64,000 nt of DNA from JBBDYG01 sp040901765 (GCA_040901765.1 JBBDYG010000094.1:25227-89226); one strand, 5' to 3'; counted from the first letter of the stretch, positions 54,369 to 63,904 are shown. Translations and numbers: made by a program. The notes: generated from the sequence alone by a model not told the origin.

Positions 54369-54767
54369 CTATGGCGGTAACCAATCGGCAACGCGTAGGC
54401 TGGGTATAGCGGTAAAATGCTGCGTATTATGCGTTACGACGGTCAGGTCGTGAACAAGTGCCGTAGCGCCGATCAATAAGTCCGGCGTGGCGATGGAAAT
54501 CCCGTGGTCCATTCGATCGGCACCGACTTCGCCTGACTTTTCCGCGACCGCTTCGTCAACGTCGAGAACATGAAAGTCGTGCAGCATGTCCGTAAGTCCG
54601 CGGCGATACTTTACTGGTGTTTTCTTCCGGTACACCCAAGACTTCAGTTCCGCCAAACAGACCGTCGAGATAAAGAGGCGACCATTGTATTGGAGAAACC
54701 GGCTAGTGACGCTGCTGATGCCGCGCAGGTGGGCAGATGCCGTATCCGTGTCAATCAGAAAGCTCAT
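54369..54767 (-). CDS. vapC: VapC-type PIN-domain toxin
   Basis: 132 residues. PIN nuclease acidic residues in MSFLIDTDTAS, VCLAELKSW, ATPDLLIGATAL and VTHNTQHF. Likely an RNA-cleaving toxin. It overlaps the upstream antitoxin gene by 4 bases. Confidence 0.92.
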   Translation of the reverse strand: MSFLIDTDTASAHLRGISSVTSRFLQYNGRLFISTVCLAELKSWVYRKKTPVKYRRGLTDMLHDFHVLDVDEAVAEKSGEVGADRMDHGISIATPDLLIGATALVHDLTVVTHNTQHFTAIPSLRVADWLPP

Positions 54768-54997
54768 GATTGATCTGTATTGCGGCCCGATTGCCGTGCA
54801 CGATACACTTCGTCAAGCCATCGCTCAAGTTCGTCCCCCGCGTCGGCCCATGCGCCAGCCGAGGCACGGATTCCGTCGCCGGAAGCCTGGAGCGAGTAAA
54901 TCTGAACAGTCACTTGGACACCGTTTGGAATCGGAGGAGCTTCGTCTAGCTCGATATTTTTTCCGCGGACTATGCCGTGGAAGATGGTATTTCCCAT
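54764..54997 (-). CDS. Antitoxin partner of the VapC toxin
   Basis: 77 residues. MGNTIFHGIVRGKNIELDEAPPIPNGVQVTVQI resembles the AbrB/DUF104-type beta head; the C-terminus GAWADAGDELERWLDEVYRARQ is the acidic toxin-binding tail. The ATGA-type overlap with vapC supports the pairing. Confidence 0.82.
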   Translation of the reverse strand: MGNTIFHGIVRGKNIELDEAPPIPNGVQVTVQIYSLQASGDGIRASAGAWADAGDELERWLDEVYRARQSGRNTDQS

Positions 54998-55072
54998 TGA
55001 TAAGCCTCCTCACAATTGTCTAATGCGACCTCTTCCAAAATCATACCAGCAAACGAGGCAGATTCAAACTTC

Positions 55073-56455
55073 CTACTTTTTCTGCGACGCTAGGCGCAGG
55101 GCGATCAGATAGGGCACGGGCTTGCTGCCGAGAGCGTTGAGCACGGTGCCGCCGGCGGTGAAGACGTGCGTTACCCAATCGGGCTGGCCGTATTTGTCGA
55201 GCGCCGTGCCTCCTTCGCCCCCGCCGATGTAGACCTCGACCCCGGCGTCCTTCATGTGCTTTAGCTCGGCCATGAATGCCCGCGTTCCTTCCTCGAACCG
55301 TGGATCCTCGAACATGCCGAACACGCCGTTGTGGAACACGACGGCCCCCTTCGTGTCGCCGGCGAGAAACTCTTCGACCTTGTTCGCAAACATCGCGCTC
55401 GTTTTGGGACCGACGTCGAACTGCTGATCGGTCGGCGATAGCTCGTCCTTGACCGAGCCGTCGGCGACGACCGAGTCGATCGGCACCACGAACTCGATCC
55501 CTTTCTCGCGGCCTTCTCGAACCATTTGCTTCGCTTGCTCGATTCGCTCGCGCGGGATGTAGTAGGGCTTGTCTTTATGAGCCGGGTCTTCGGCAACGCC
55601 GAGCGAGACCACTTTGCCGTCAAGCTCGGCGATCGCCTTTTTGAGCGCCATCGCCAGCGAGCCGGCGGCGAACACCGTGCGGATCGTGCCGCGGCTTATC
55701 ATCGCTTCGAGGTCATCGAGCTTGTCGATCTTCAAGCCGCTAAAGACGACGAGTCGCGTTTGCAAACAGCGTTGCATGGGGCCATCGAATTCGCTGGCGA
55801 CGTACTTCCCAAGGGCGACGCGCTCCATCGCTACCGGCACCACGACGCTCGACGCATCAAGGCTGCCGGCCGAGAGCGCCTCGTTCACGTACACGTTAGC
55901 AACCTTGTCGGCGAATTGATCCGCGAGCTTGGCGAGCCTCGGCGCGAGGTCGGGCAGTGTTTCCACCGTCGCAGTCCAGAGGGCCGTTTCGATGGCATAG
56001 CGGCGTGTGTTTTCGAGCATCAGCACCGAACCGGGCGCGGCGCTGGCGATCAATAGCGTGAGTTGGTCGGGAATGGTCATCGTCGACTCATTGAGCCAAT
56101 CGGTAACCAGCGGCACTTCCGTGCCGAGCAGTTCGCCGAGCCGCTTCGCGACTTTGGCAAGCGATCCTTCTGGTTTGCGGCCAATGTGACCGACGATGAT
56201 TTGCTTCCAGCCATGCTGGCGGCCATACTCCAAAGTGTCGAGCATCGACCGCAGCCGAATGTCGCCGTCGCCGATTTTCTCGCCCGGCTTGGCATCCACG
56301 TCGCCCCGCACCAGCACCGGCGTGCCGGGGGGCACGTCGTCGAGCGATTCGAGCCGCGGAATCGCTTCGAGATAATCCTGCAACGTCAGGCCAGTTGGTT
56401 CCTCGTCCAGCAGGGTCTCGCACCAGGCTTGCATTTGTTGAGTGGAAACGGGCAT
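55073..56455 (-). CDS. Phosphoglycerate kinase-like protein with altered 3-PG site
   Basis: 460 residues from ATG 56455 (AGGAG upstream); an open frame upstream to 56944 is antisense to the next gene and is ignored. Overall PGK layout: VLVRGDVDAKPGEKIGDGDIRLRSMLDTL for RVDFNVP...DTRI, VGHIGRKPEGSLAKVAKRLGELLG, VLMLENTRRYAIE, KVANVYVNEALSAGSLDASS and the C-terminal nucleotide domain HNGVFGMFEDPRFEEGT...YIGGGEGGTALDKYG. Key substrate elements differ: RVDFN to RGDVD, and the NDAFGTAHRAHAS region to NEALSAGSLDASS, losing the arginine and histidines; GGGDS becomes GGGEG. A 40-residue N-terminal extension is present. It may not catalyse the normal PGK reaction. Confidence 0.8.
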   Translation of the reverse strand: MPVSTQQMQAWCETLLDEEPTGLTLQDYLEAIPRLESLDDVPPGTPVLVRGDVDAKPGEKIGDGDIRLRSMLDTLEYGRQHGWKQIIVGHIGRKPEGSLAKVAKRLGELLGTEVPLVTDWLNESTMTIPDQLTLLIASAAPGSVLMLENTRRYAIETALWTATVETLPDLAPRLAKLADQFADKVANVYVNEALSAGSLDASSVVVPVAMERVALGKYVASEFDGPMQRCLQTRLVVFSGLKIDKLDDLEAMISRGTIRTVFAAGSLAMALKKAIAELDGKVVSLGVAEDPAHKDKPYYIPRERIEQAKQMVREGREKGIEFVVPIDSVVADGSVKDELSPTDQQFDVGPKTSAMFANKVEEFLAGDTKGAVVFHNGVFGMFEDPRFEEGTRAFMAELKHMKDAGVEVYIGGGEGGTALDKYGQPDWVTHVFTAGGTVLNALGSKPVPYLIALRLASQKK

Positions 56456-56584
56456 GTCGGCGGCTCCTCGAACGAGTGGATTAGCGCAGCGGCCAAAATA
56501 ACACAAGTTGAAAGGCGCGACTACGCCTGCCGAGAGGGCATGAGTCGCTTGACCATCTGAATTTCTGACCGATATGATTTCTTT

Positions 56585-57778
56585 ATGTCCACCTCGATCA
56601 ACATTGGCCGCTACGGGTCGCTGGAACTCAATGGTTCGGCCGACCACGTGTTGCAAGCTGCGAGCGCGCATCGCGAATCGCCGGTCGATGCAGCTCAGGC
56701 GATCGAGCAATCGCTGGCTGTGCCGCTCGCGTTTCCAGCGTTGGCAGAAGCGCTCGTGCCAGGGGATCGCGTCGCGGTCGCCGTCGGTGATGGCATTCCG
56801 CAAGTCGCCGACGTGGTTCACGGTGCGCTGCGGACGCTGGAACAGGCGGGTGTGGAACGTGATTCGATCGACGTTGTGCTGGCCGATGCCGCCGATGAAC
56901 AATCGCTCGCCGGAAAGTTGGGCGCTGCGCGGCTCGCCGTTCACAATCCGGGCGATGCATCGCAGCTCTGCTTTATGGGCCTAACGTCGGCGGGTCGCGA
57001 GTTGCGGATCAATCGCCATCTGTTCGAGGCGGACATCGTGTTGCCGCTAACATGTGCGCGGCACTCGGAGGAGCACGATGCTCGCGGCGTGTTTCAGGGG
57101 CTGTTCCCGCGGTTTGCGGACGAAGAAACGATTCGCCGGTTTCGGCAACTTGAGAGTTGGACGTCGTCTGCGCGGAAACGGGAGCTTGCCAAAGAGACAG
57201 CCGAGGCGGGATGGCTGGTCGGCGCGCCGCTGGTGGTCGAAGTCGTGCCGGATCGCGGCGACCGCGTGGCGGCAGTTCTGGCCGGGGATCCTACCGCCGT
57301 GGCGGCCGAGGCGCAACGGCAGTGCGCGGAGGTGTGGTCGTCGCAGTTCCCCGAGAGTGCAAGTTTGGTGGTGGCTGTAGTCGCCGGCGACCAGCGGGAG
57401 CAGACGTGGGACAACATCGCCCGGGCGCTGGCTGCGGCGGGCAAGGTGGCCGGTGACGGGGGCGCGGTTGCCGTCGTTTGCGACGTGCGCGGGCGACTGG
57501 GCAAATCGCTCGGTCGGCTCGTCCGCTCCGACGACCGCGAGGCACTTGGACACAAGTTAATGAACGACACTTCGGACGACAATTGGTGCGCTTGGGAGCT
57601 GATTCAAGCTCTGGAACGGGGACCAGTCTACTTAATGAGTGGATTGGATGCGGAGACGGTCGAAGAATTGGGGGTGGCCCCCATCGCGAACAAGAATGAA
57701 CTTGCCCGACTCATGAGCCGCCACCCCACATGCATTGTGCTGGAAGGCGCCCAGCACGTGGTCCCAACTGTGGCCTAG
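56585..57778 (+). CDS. LarA-like (DUF2088) protein lacking catalytic residues
   Basis: 397 residues. The N-terminal architecture follows lactate racemase LarA (IEQSLAVPLAFPALAEAL..GDRVAVAVGDGIPQV, DIVLPLTCARHSEEHDARGVFQGLFPRFAD), but the DHTRPVPS loop is VGDGIPQV and the catalytic His of GFH and the Lys of GGRKS are absent; one His pair remains in CARHSEEHD. It is probably a non-racemase member. Divergent from the PGK-like gene with a 129-base intergenic region. Confidence 0.7.
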   Translation: MSTSINIGRYGSLELNGSADHVLQAASAHRESPVDAAQAIEQSLAVPLAFPALAEALVPGDRVAVAVGDGIPQVADVVHGALRTLEQAGVERDSIDVVLADAADEQSLAGKLGAARLAVHNPGDASQLCFMGLTSAGRELRINRHLFEADIVLPLTCARHSEEHDARGVFQGLFPRFADEETIRRFRQLESWTSSARKRELAKETAEAGWLVGAPLVVEVVPDRGDRVAAVLAGDPTAVAAEAQRQCAEVWSSQFPESASLVVAVVAGDQREQTWDNIARALAAAGKVAGDGGAVAVVCDVRGRLGKSLGRLVRSDDREALGHKLMNDTSDDNWCAWELIQALERGPVYLMSGLDAETVEELGVAPIANKNELARLMSRHPTCIVLEGAQHVVPTVA

Positions 57779-57819
57779 GAATATTTTTAGCCATGGATGA
57801 AACACGGAGAAAAGCTGTT

Positions 57820-57894
57820 AGCCATTAGCTCTCAGCCATTAGCCAGACAAAGGTGTACTTCTGGCTAATAGCTAATGGCTGACGGCTAATGGCT
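57820..57894. repeat. AGCCATTAGC hairpin
   Basis: The left arm from 57820 (AGCCATTAGCTCTCAGCCAT...) pairs with the right arm 57861-57894 (CTGGCTAATAGCTAATGGCT...), more than 25 bp with a short internal slip and a 14-nt loop. The same word type as 16451-16533. Confidence 0.75.
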
Positions 57895-57901
57895 GCTTGT
57901 A

Positions 57902-58873
57902 ATGTCAAGCCTCAGCTACCAAGCACTGACGTCCGTTGCCGGCTTTGTCGAGCTCGTCGATTGGTCGTGCATTGAAGTGAGCGGCGGTGACCGAGCGAAG
58001 TTCCTGCACAACATGTGTACGAACGACGTGCTCGGTCTCACGCCGGGCCAAGGATGCGAAGCGTTCTTCACCGATGTGAAAGCGCATATCCTGGCTCATG
58101 TGCTCGTCACTTGCCGCGAGGAGTCGCTGGTGCTGACGCGCAGCGCGCCGCAAGTGGCCGACTTGATCGGGCACCTCGATCGCTATGTGATTCGCGAGCA
58201 CGTGCAGATGTTTAATCGCACGAGCGATGTCCGGTATTTGTTTGTAGCGGGAGCGAATGTCGGAGATAAACTTGACGATGTGGCGGCCAATCCGATCCAT
58301 CTCGACCGATCATCCGCACCGCTTGCGCGCACGCCGGTAGAAATCGGCGGCGTTTCATGCGCATTGATTCGCTTTCCGATAGCGGAACCGCCGGCTTGGC
58401 TCATCGAGTGTCCGCGGATTGCGGTCGCGCAGGTGGGCGATCAACTTGCGGCCGCCGGCGTCACTCCGTGCGATCGCGAGGCGTGGGAGGCAGTGCGGAT
58501 CGAAAACGGCTTTCCGCTCGATCGCATCGACATAACGGAGCAAAACTTGCCGCAGGAGATTGCCCGCAACCAGCAGGCGATCAGCTTCAAGAAGGGTTGC
58601 TATTTAGGCCAGGAGACAGTGGCCCGGATCGACGCGCTGGGGCATGTGAACCAAACTCTCATCGGAGTTAAGTTCGGGGGCGACGTCGTGCCGCCGCGCG
58701 AAACGCCGCTCGTTGTCGATGAGAAATCTGTGGGGAAAATTACCTCTGCCTGTTATTCGCCGCGGTACGCGGCACCGCTGGCACTCGCGTTTGTGCGGCG
58801 GGGGCATGATTCGCCGGGGTCGCGAATGCAGAGTGAGTTTGGCGAAGTGGAGGTGGTGGCTCTTGGCCGCTAA
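57902..58873 (+). CDS. ygfZ: YgfZ/folate-binding (GcvT-like) protein
   Basis: 323 residues. GcvT-related fold: VSGGDRAKFLHNMCTNDVLGLTPGQGCEAFFTDVKAHIL at the start and the YgfZ signature KKGCYLGQETVARIDALGHVN. YgfZ proteins help assemble or repair Fe-S clusters using tetrahydrofolate. The 3' end overlaps the convergent sulfatase-type gene by 134 bases. Confidence 0.92.
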   Translation: MSSLSYQALTSVAGFVELVDWSCIEVSGGDRAKFLHNMCTNDVLGLTPGQGCEAFFTDVKAHILAHVLVTCREESLVLTRSAPQVADLIGHLDRYVIREHVQMFNRTSDVRYLFVAGANVGDKLDDVAANPIHLDRSSAPLARTPVEIGGVSCALIRFPIAEPPAWLIECPRIAVAQVGDQLAAAGVTPCDREAWEAVRIENGFPLDRIDITEQNLPQEIARNQQAISFKKGCYLGQETVARIDALGHVNQTLIGVKFGGDVVPPRETPLVVDEKSVGKITSACYSPRYAAPLALAFVRRGHDSPGSRMQSEFGEVEVVALGR

Positions 58874-60950
58874 GCTGGGAGCGGTCGTAGCGTGGCGGGG
58901 CAGGTGGGAAGTAGCGGCGGTAGAACTGGGGATAGTGGTAATACGCCAGTTGTCGTGCGCGCCACTGTTCTAAGGTTGCCGCAAGCTTCTCGCGCAGGGC
59001 GGGTTCGCTTCCGCTCTGGTCATACAGTTCGCCTGGGTCGTGGCCCACATCGAACAATGCCCCTTGCGGTTGCTCGTGCGTGACGACGTACTTCCATCGC
59101 CCGCCGAGCAGCACCGCGTCGGCCATCGCGATCGGGCTGTGCACGTGAATGAACAGCAGTCGCTCGTCCGCGGGCGGCCGTTCGGGTGAGAAAACGTCGA
59201 TTCCCTGAAAATTCGGATGGCGTGGCAGCCCAATTAAACTCAGCAGGGTTGGTGCCAAGTCGACGTGCTCGAACGGATAATCGTCGGTTCCCGGCGCGAC
59301 TCGGCCCGGCGCATGAATCACTGCCGCGACGTGTATCACCGGTTCGGTGGGATTGCAAGCGTGTCCGATGGTGCCATTTTCGTGAAATGCTTCACCGTTT
59401 TCACCGGTGACAACCAGGATCGTGTTTTCCAGTCGGCCCAACTCGCGCAGGCGATTCACCAGCCGGCCGATTTGCCGGTCGGCCTCATGCAGCGCGTTGT
59501 AATAGGCGTTCCGAACCACTGGCACGCGCTCCACTGGGTAGCTGGAAAACTTAACGTCGCTGGGCAACTCGCACGGCTGAAAGGGTCGGGGCGCATCGTC
59601 CGGAGTCAGGTACGGAAAATGTGAGCTTTGGAAGTTTAGGGCAAGACAAAAGGGTCGTTCCGCGCGCGTCTGCTGTTCGATCCAATCGAGGGCCACGTCG
59701 GTGGTGTGCCGATCGGGGAATTTTCCCGCGAGCAGCGTTCCCGCGCGTAGTTCGCGGGCGAAGCCCGGGTCGCGGTCGGAGGTGATGCTGGCGGCGGCGT
59801 TTGACCGGGGATCATAGAACCAATCAAGGCCGGGCGTGCGCAGAAAAGCATCCATGCCGCCCCACGCCTCGTTTTGTGACGAAATGATTGCGGTCGCATA
59901 ACCCTGCTCGTGGAGCAGATCGTGGAGCAGCGTCTTGGGCCAGGGATCGTCGGCTCGATAGTAGTGGTGCCGCGCCGTCCGCAGCGGATAGAGCGACGAA
60001 GCGAGGCACACGTCGGCGTAGTCGGAGTGGGTGCATTGGGCATACGCCCGCGTGAGTTGCAAGCCGTCGTGGGCCAGCGCGTTGATATTCGGCAGTACCT
60101 CGCGACCTTGGTGGCGGAAGCCAATCATGTCGTGCCGCAGCGATTCGATGGCCACGATAATGATCGAAGGCTGTTCCGCGCCGTTGGCAACTGGGATGGC
60201 ACCCGGCCAATCGCGGGCCGCTTGCAGCGGAATTAGTTCCGCGGGGTCGAGGCATGGCTCGACCGGCTTGGTTGTCGCCGCTTCCCAACCAGTCGCGATG
60301 AGCGTTACCGCTGGGTTGAGCGAGTTGGTCAGCCGGTCGAGGCGCGTAATGCGGCGATGGATGCTGATGTCGCCGCCAATGTGGTTCTTGAGCAGGCACA
60401 GGCCCAGCACCAGTACAAACCAGCCCACAACTCGACGCGCACCAATGGGTTGACTGCTGCCGTCTGTCGCGAGCCAACGTCCGACGAGCGGGATTGCAAG
60501 GGCGAAGTTTGCGATAGCCACGGCTGCCCAGATGAATTGCTCTCCGTCGGCGGCCCGCAGGTAGTCGCTCAGCATGTCGAAGTTTGCGAACGTAAAGCGA
60601 ACCGATTCCCAATTTGCGAAACGCGCCGTTTGTAGGTAGGCGCCCCAACTGACGATGTAAATCAGCCCCGCGCAGGAGAGTACGGATACGACTGCGAGGC
60701 CACCCAACCACCGCGCGGGGCGGGCCCCGTTTGCGGCGAAGTGACGCCAAGCCGTCGCAGCGGCACTTCCGACCACCGCGACCGTGATCCAGAACCAGAC
60801 CAAGAATCCCGCCGCCAGAAGCGATGCCGCCCCGCCCGTCCACAGCGCGTGACTGGACATGGTTGCGGCGAGCGCCGTTTCAATGGCGATGCCTGCGGCG
60901 GCCAGCATTGCAATCCGCCGGCGCGGTAGAACGCGGATCGGAAATGACAC
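58740..60950 (-). CDS. Membrane alkaline-phosphatase-superfamily transferase (sulfatase/EptA-LtaS type)
   Basis: 736 residues from GTG 60950. Five or so N-terminal membrane helices (about 12-200), then an extracytoplasmic sulfatase-type domain: IIIVAIESLRHDMIG (metal ligand), QCTHSDYADV with candidate nucleophile Thr, TGENGEAFHENGTIGH and NPTEPVIHVAAVIHAPG. The order (membrane anchors then catalytic domain) is that of phosphoethanolamine/LtaS-like transferases rather than soluble sulfatases. The last 55 residues are Pro/Ala-rich and are encoded opposite the end of ygfZ. Confidence 0.82.
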   Translation of the reverse strand: MSFPIRVLPRRRIAMLAAAGIAIETALAATMSSHALWTGGAASLLAAGFLVWFWITVAVVGSAAATAWRHFAANGARPARWLGGLAVVSVLSCAGLIYIVSWGAYLQTARFANWESVRFTFANFDMLSDYLRAADGEQFIWAAVAIANFALAIPLVGRWLATDGSSQPIGARRVVGWFVLVLGLCLLKNHIGGDISIHRRITRLDRLTNSLNPAVTLIATGWEAATTKPVEPCLDPAELIPLQAARDWPGAIPVANGAEQPSIIIVAIESLRHDMIGFRHQGREVLPNINALAHDGLQLTRAYAQCTHSDYADVCLASSLYPLRTARHHYYRADDPWPKTLLHDLLHEQGYATAIISSQNEAWGGMDAFLRTPGLDWFYDPRSNAAASITSDRDPGFARELRAGTLLAGKFPDRHTTDVALDWIEQQTRAERPFCLALNFQSSHFPYLTPDDAPRPFQPCELPSDVKFSSYPVERVPVVRNAYYNALHEADRQIGRLVNRLRELGRLENTILVVTGENGEAFHENGTIGHACNPTEPVIHVAAVIHAPGRVAPGTDDYPFEHVDLAPTLLSLIGLPRHPNFQGIDVFSPERPPADERLLFIHVHSPIAMADAVLLGGRWKYVVTHEQPQGALFDVGHDPGELYDQSGSEPALREKLAATLEQWRARQLAYYHYPQFYRRYFPPAPPRYDRSQLSGQEPPPPLRQTHSAFATPANHAPAAQTRVPAVPRTAANNRQR

Positions 60951-61085
60951 GGTCGGTATCCCCTGGAATCTCTCGTGAATCGCGGCTAGAGGCCGTCGCT
61001 ATGCGGCCAGCGCAAGTCTACGCCGCGGCGCAAGGTAGACGCGGAGTGGCTGCAACAATTTTGCGGGCCGGAGAGGCGGGAAGGA

Positions 61086-61853
61086 TCACCCGGCGCGGCG
61101 GCGGGTCAGAAAAGCCTGGTAATCGGCGGGCGTGTCGATTCCTCGGGCCGCGTGCTCGATCACGCCGATCTGGATGGCGTGCCCCGTTTCCAGCACGCGA
61201 AGCTGCTCCAGCCGTTCGGCCAGTTCTAACGGCGATGGCGGTATCGCGGCCAATTGCAACAAGAATTCTCGCCGATAGGCGTAAAGCCCGATATGTTGAT
61301 GGAAGAGGGGTGGGTCAACGTCCACCGGCAGCTCCGCCCGGTCGCGGACAAACGGAATCGGGCTGCGGCTGAAGTAAAGCGCTCGCCCGCCTCCGTCGAA
61401 CACCACTTTCACACACGAAGGATCGCGAACTTGATCGGCATCGCGAATCGGCGTGGCCAGGGTGGCCATCACCGCCGACCGATCGCCTTCCAAAAGTTCG
61501 ATCACTTGGTCGATCGCCTGGGGGTCGAGTTCTGGTTCGTCGCCTTGCAAGTTCACAAACAGATCGACGTCCGGCAGGTGCCGAGCGACCTCGGCCACGC
61601 GGTCGGTGCCGCTGGGGCAGTCGGCGCTGGTGAGCACCGCCTGTCCACCGCAGCGCTCGACCTCGCGCACGATGTCACGGTGATCGGTCGCCACGATGAC
61701 GCCCGCCGGCCGCACCGCCCGGCTGGCCATTTCGTAGGTGTGCTGGATCAGCGACTTGCCGGTATCCCGCAGCAGCATCTTGTTGGGCAACCGGGTGGAC
61801 GCCATCCGCGCCGGGATGACAACGTAGCTCGTAAGCCAATCGGCGGCTGACAT
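61086..61853 (-). CDS. kdsB: 3-deoxy-manno-octulosonate cytidylyltransferase
   Basis: 255 residues from ATG 61853. Activates KDO with CTP for lipopolysaccharide synthesis. VVIPARMASTRLPNKMLL (nucleotide loop), GVIVATDHRDI, LTSADCPSGTDRVAEVA, VNLQGDEPELDPQAIDQVI, PIPFVRD and HIGLYAYRREFLL are all family motifs. The downstream gene on the same strand (136 bases) is the membrane transferase, fitting an envelope role. Confidence 0.96.
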   Translation of the reverse strand: MSAADWLTSYVVIPARMASTRLPNKMLLRDTGKSLIQHTYEMASRAVRPAGVIVATDHRDIVREVERCGGQAVLTSADCPSGTDRVAEVARHLPDVDLFVNLQGDEPELDPQAIDQVIELLEGDRSAVMATLATPIRDADQVRDPSCVKVVFDGGGRALYFSRSPIPFVRDRAELPVDVDPPLFHQHIGLYAYRREFLLQLAAIPPSPLELAERLEQLRVLETGHAIQIGVIEHAARGIDTPADYQAFLTRRRAG

Positions 61854-62032
61854 AGACAGAACCCTCGGGTCGGTCGTAACGTATCGGATTGAAATAGGGG
61901 TTTGGGCAGTTTTGATAAAGGTCAATCGGCGGGCAGACGAGTGATAGCATCCGGTAGAAAGTAGGCAGAGGGCAGTAAAATGCTCGGGCGGGTGGGATTT
62001 GGCCATCCTGCACGTTCGCGAACGAGGCATTC

Positions 62033-63904
62033 ATGTGCGGAATTGTTGGGTACATTGGTCCGAAGCCGGCCGCTGATTTCCTCGTCGAGGGCCTGCGTCG
62101 GCTGGAGTATCGGGGTTACGATAGCGCCGGCATCGGTACGCTCGATCCTTATGGCCGGCTTTTGATCAGTAAGACCGCCGGGCGCGTCGAAGAGCTTGCC
62201 AACCTGCTCGACCAGCATCCGGCCGACGGATCGATCGGCATCGGCCACACGCGTTGGGCGACCCACGGCCCCGCGAACGACGCCAACGCGCACCCTCACT
62301 TCGGCGGCGATCTGGCGCTGGCGCTCGTTCACAACGGCGTCATCGAAAACTTTCGCGCGCTGAAGGACCAACTGATCGAACGGGGACACGTCTTCCACAG
62401 TGCCACGGATACAGAGGTCATCGCCCATCTCCTGGCGGATGAACTTGAACAGCGCTCCGCCGACCACTTCAGCGACCGGGCCGATCCCTACGCTCCGCTG
62501 ATCGAGGCCGTGCAGGCCACGCTCGTGCAACTGCGCGGCACGTATGGCCTGGCCATTTTGTTTCGCGACTGGCCCGACGTAATTGTCGCCGCTCGGCTCG
62601 GTAGTCCACTAGTGATCGGCATCGGCAAAGGCGAGCAATTCATTGCCAGCGACGGGTCACCACTGGTGGGGCATACGGAAAAAATCGTCTATCTCGCCGA
62701 TCACGAGCTGGCGGTCGTCACCGCTGACTCGATTCGAGTCGTTCATCGCGATGAAGGCCAAATCAAGCATTCGGTCGAGCGACTGCAGATCGAAGCAAGC
62801 CAGGTCGAATTAGGCGGTTTTCCTCATTACATGCTCAAAGAGATTTTTGAGCAGCCCGAAACGATTCGCAACGCGCTACGCGGCCGGCTCGACCGCGACG
62901 AGGCGACGGCCGTATTCGGTGGCCTGAACCTCACGCCGCAACAGCTTCGCTCGGTCGATCGCATTGTGCTCACCGCCTGCGGAACAAGTTGGCACTCGGC
63001 GCTGGTGGGTGAATACATGCTCGAAGCCTTTGCTCGTATTCCGGTGGAAGTCGAATACGCCAGCGAACTACGCTACAGAAACCCGCCCCTGAGCGCCAAT
63101 ACGCTGCTGTTCGCGATTACGCAAAGCGGCGAGACGGTCGACACCCTTGCCGCGCTGAGGGAAGTAAAGCGGAAAGGCCACCCCACGCTGGCCATCTGTA
63201 ATGTCGTCGGCAGCACCATCGCCCGTGAGGCGGACGGCGGGGTGTACTTGCACGCCGGACCGGAGATTGGCGTCGCTTCGACCAAGGCCTACACGTCGCA
63301 GTGCGTCGTGCTGGCGCTGTTATCGCTCTACTTCGGCCGGCTGCGCCATCTCAGTTACGAAGCGGGGCTACGGATTATCGAAGAACTGGAGGCGTTGCCG
63401 GGACACGTCGAAGCGGCGCTCGAGACCAACGGCAAGGCTCGCCAAATCGCCGCCCGATTCGCCCACTGCAACAACTTTCTTTATCTCGGCCGGCAATACA
63501 ATTTCCCAACGGCGCTGGAAGGGGCACTAAAGCTCAAAGAGATCAGCTACATCCATGCCGAAGGTTACCCGGCCGCGGAGATGAAGCATGGCCCGATCGC
63601 ACTCGTGGATGAGCACACGCCCAGCGTGTTCATCGTTCCGCAGGGCGGAGTGTATGACAAAGTCATGTCGAACATGGAAGAGATCAAGGCGCGCGGCGGC
63701 CCGGTGATCGCCGTCATCAACGAAGGCGACGAGCGGGCCGCGGAACTGGCCGACGACGTAATCGTCGTTCCGACGGTGGCGGACTTCCTGCAGCCGATCA
63801 TCACCGCGGTGCCGCTGCAGCTTCTGGCGTATCACATGGCCGTCCTCCGCGGCTGCGATGTCGACAAGCCGCGAAATCTGGCCAAGAGCGTGACGGTTGA
63901 GTAG
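62033..63904 (+). CDS. glmS: Glutamine-fructose-6-phosphate aminotransferase (GlmS)
   Basis: 623 residues. Makes glucosamine-6-phosphate from fructose-6-phosphate and glutamine. The N-terminal MCGIVGYIG (Cys2 nucleophile after Met removal), EYRGYDSAGI, GIGHTRWATHG and LVHNGVIEN form the glutaminase; the C-terminal SIS isomerase domains have LTACGTSWHSALVGEYM, AITQSGETVDTLAALREVKRKGH, GVASTKAYTSQ, LKEISYIHAEGYPAAEMKHGPIALVDE and the terminal DVDKPRNLAKSVTVE. Intact. Divergent from kdsB. Confidence 0.98.
   Translation: MCGIVGYIGPKPAADFLVEGLRRLEYRGYDSAGIGTLDPYGRLLISKTAGRVEELANLLDQHPADGSIGIGHTRWATHGPANDANAHPHFGGDLALALVHNGVIENFRALKDQLIERGHVFHSATDTEVIAHLLADELEQRSADHFSDRADPYAPLIEAVQATLVQLRGTYGLAILFRDWPDVIVAARLGSPLVIGIGKGEQFIASDGSPLVGHTEKIVYLADHELAVVTADSIRVVHRDEGQIKHSVERLQIEASQVELGGFPHYMLKEIFEQPETIRNALRGRLDRDEATAVFGGLNLTPQQLRSVDRIVLTACGTSWHSALVGEYMLEAFARIPVEVEYASELRYRNPPLSANTLLFAITQSGETVDTLAALREVKRKGHPTLAICNVVGSTIAREADGGVYLHAGPEIGVASTKAYTSQCVVLALLSLYFGRLRHLSYEAGLRIIEELEALPGHVEAALETNGKARQIAARFAHCNNFLYLGRQYNFPTALEGALKLKEISYIHAEGYPAAEMKHGPIALVDEHTPSVFIVPQGGVYDKVMSNMEEIKARGGPVIAVINEGDERAAELADDVIVVPTVADFLQPIITAVPLQLLAYHMAVLRGCDVDKPRNLAKSVTVE

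Noticed and set aside
56456..56944. N-terminal extension of the PGK-like protein
   Set aside because: The open frame continues upstream, but it is antisense to the LarA-like gene and the ATG at 56455 has an AGGAG site; the extension has no PGK similarity.
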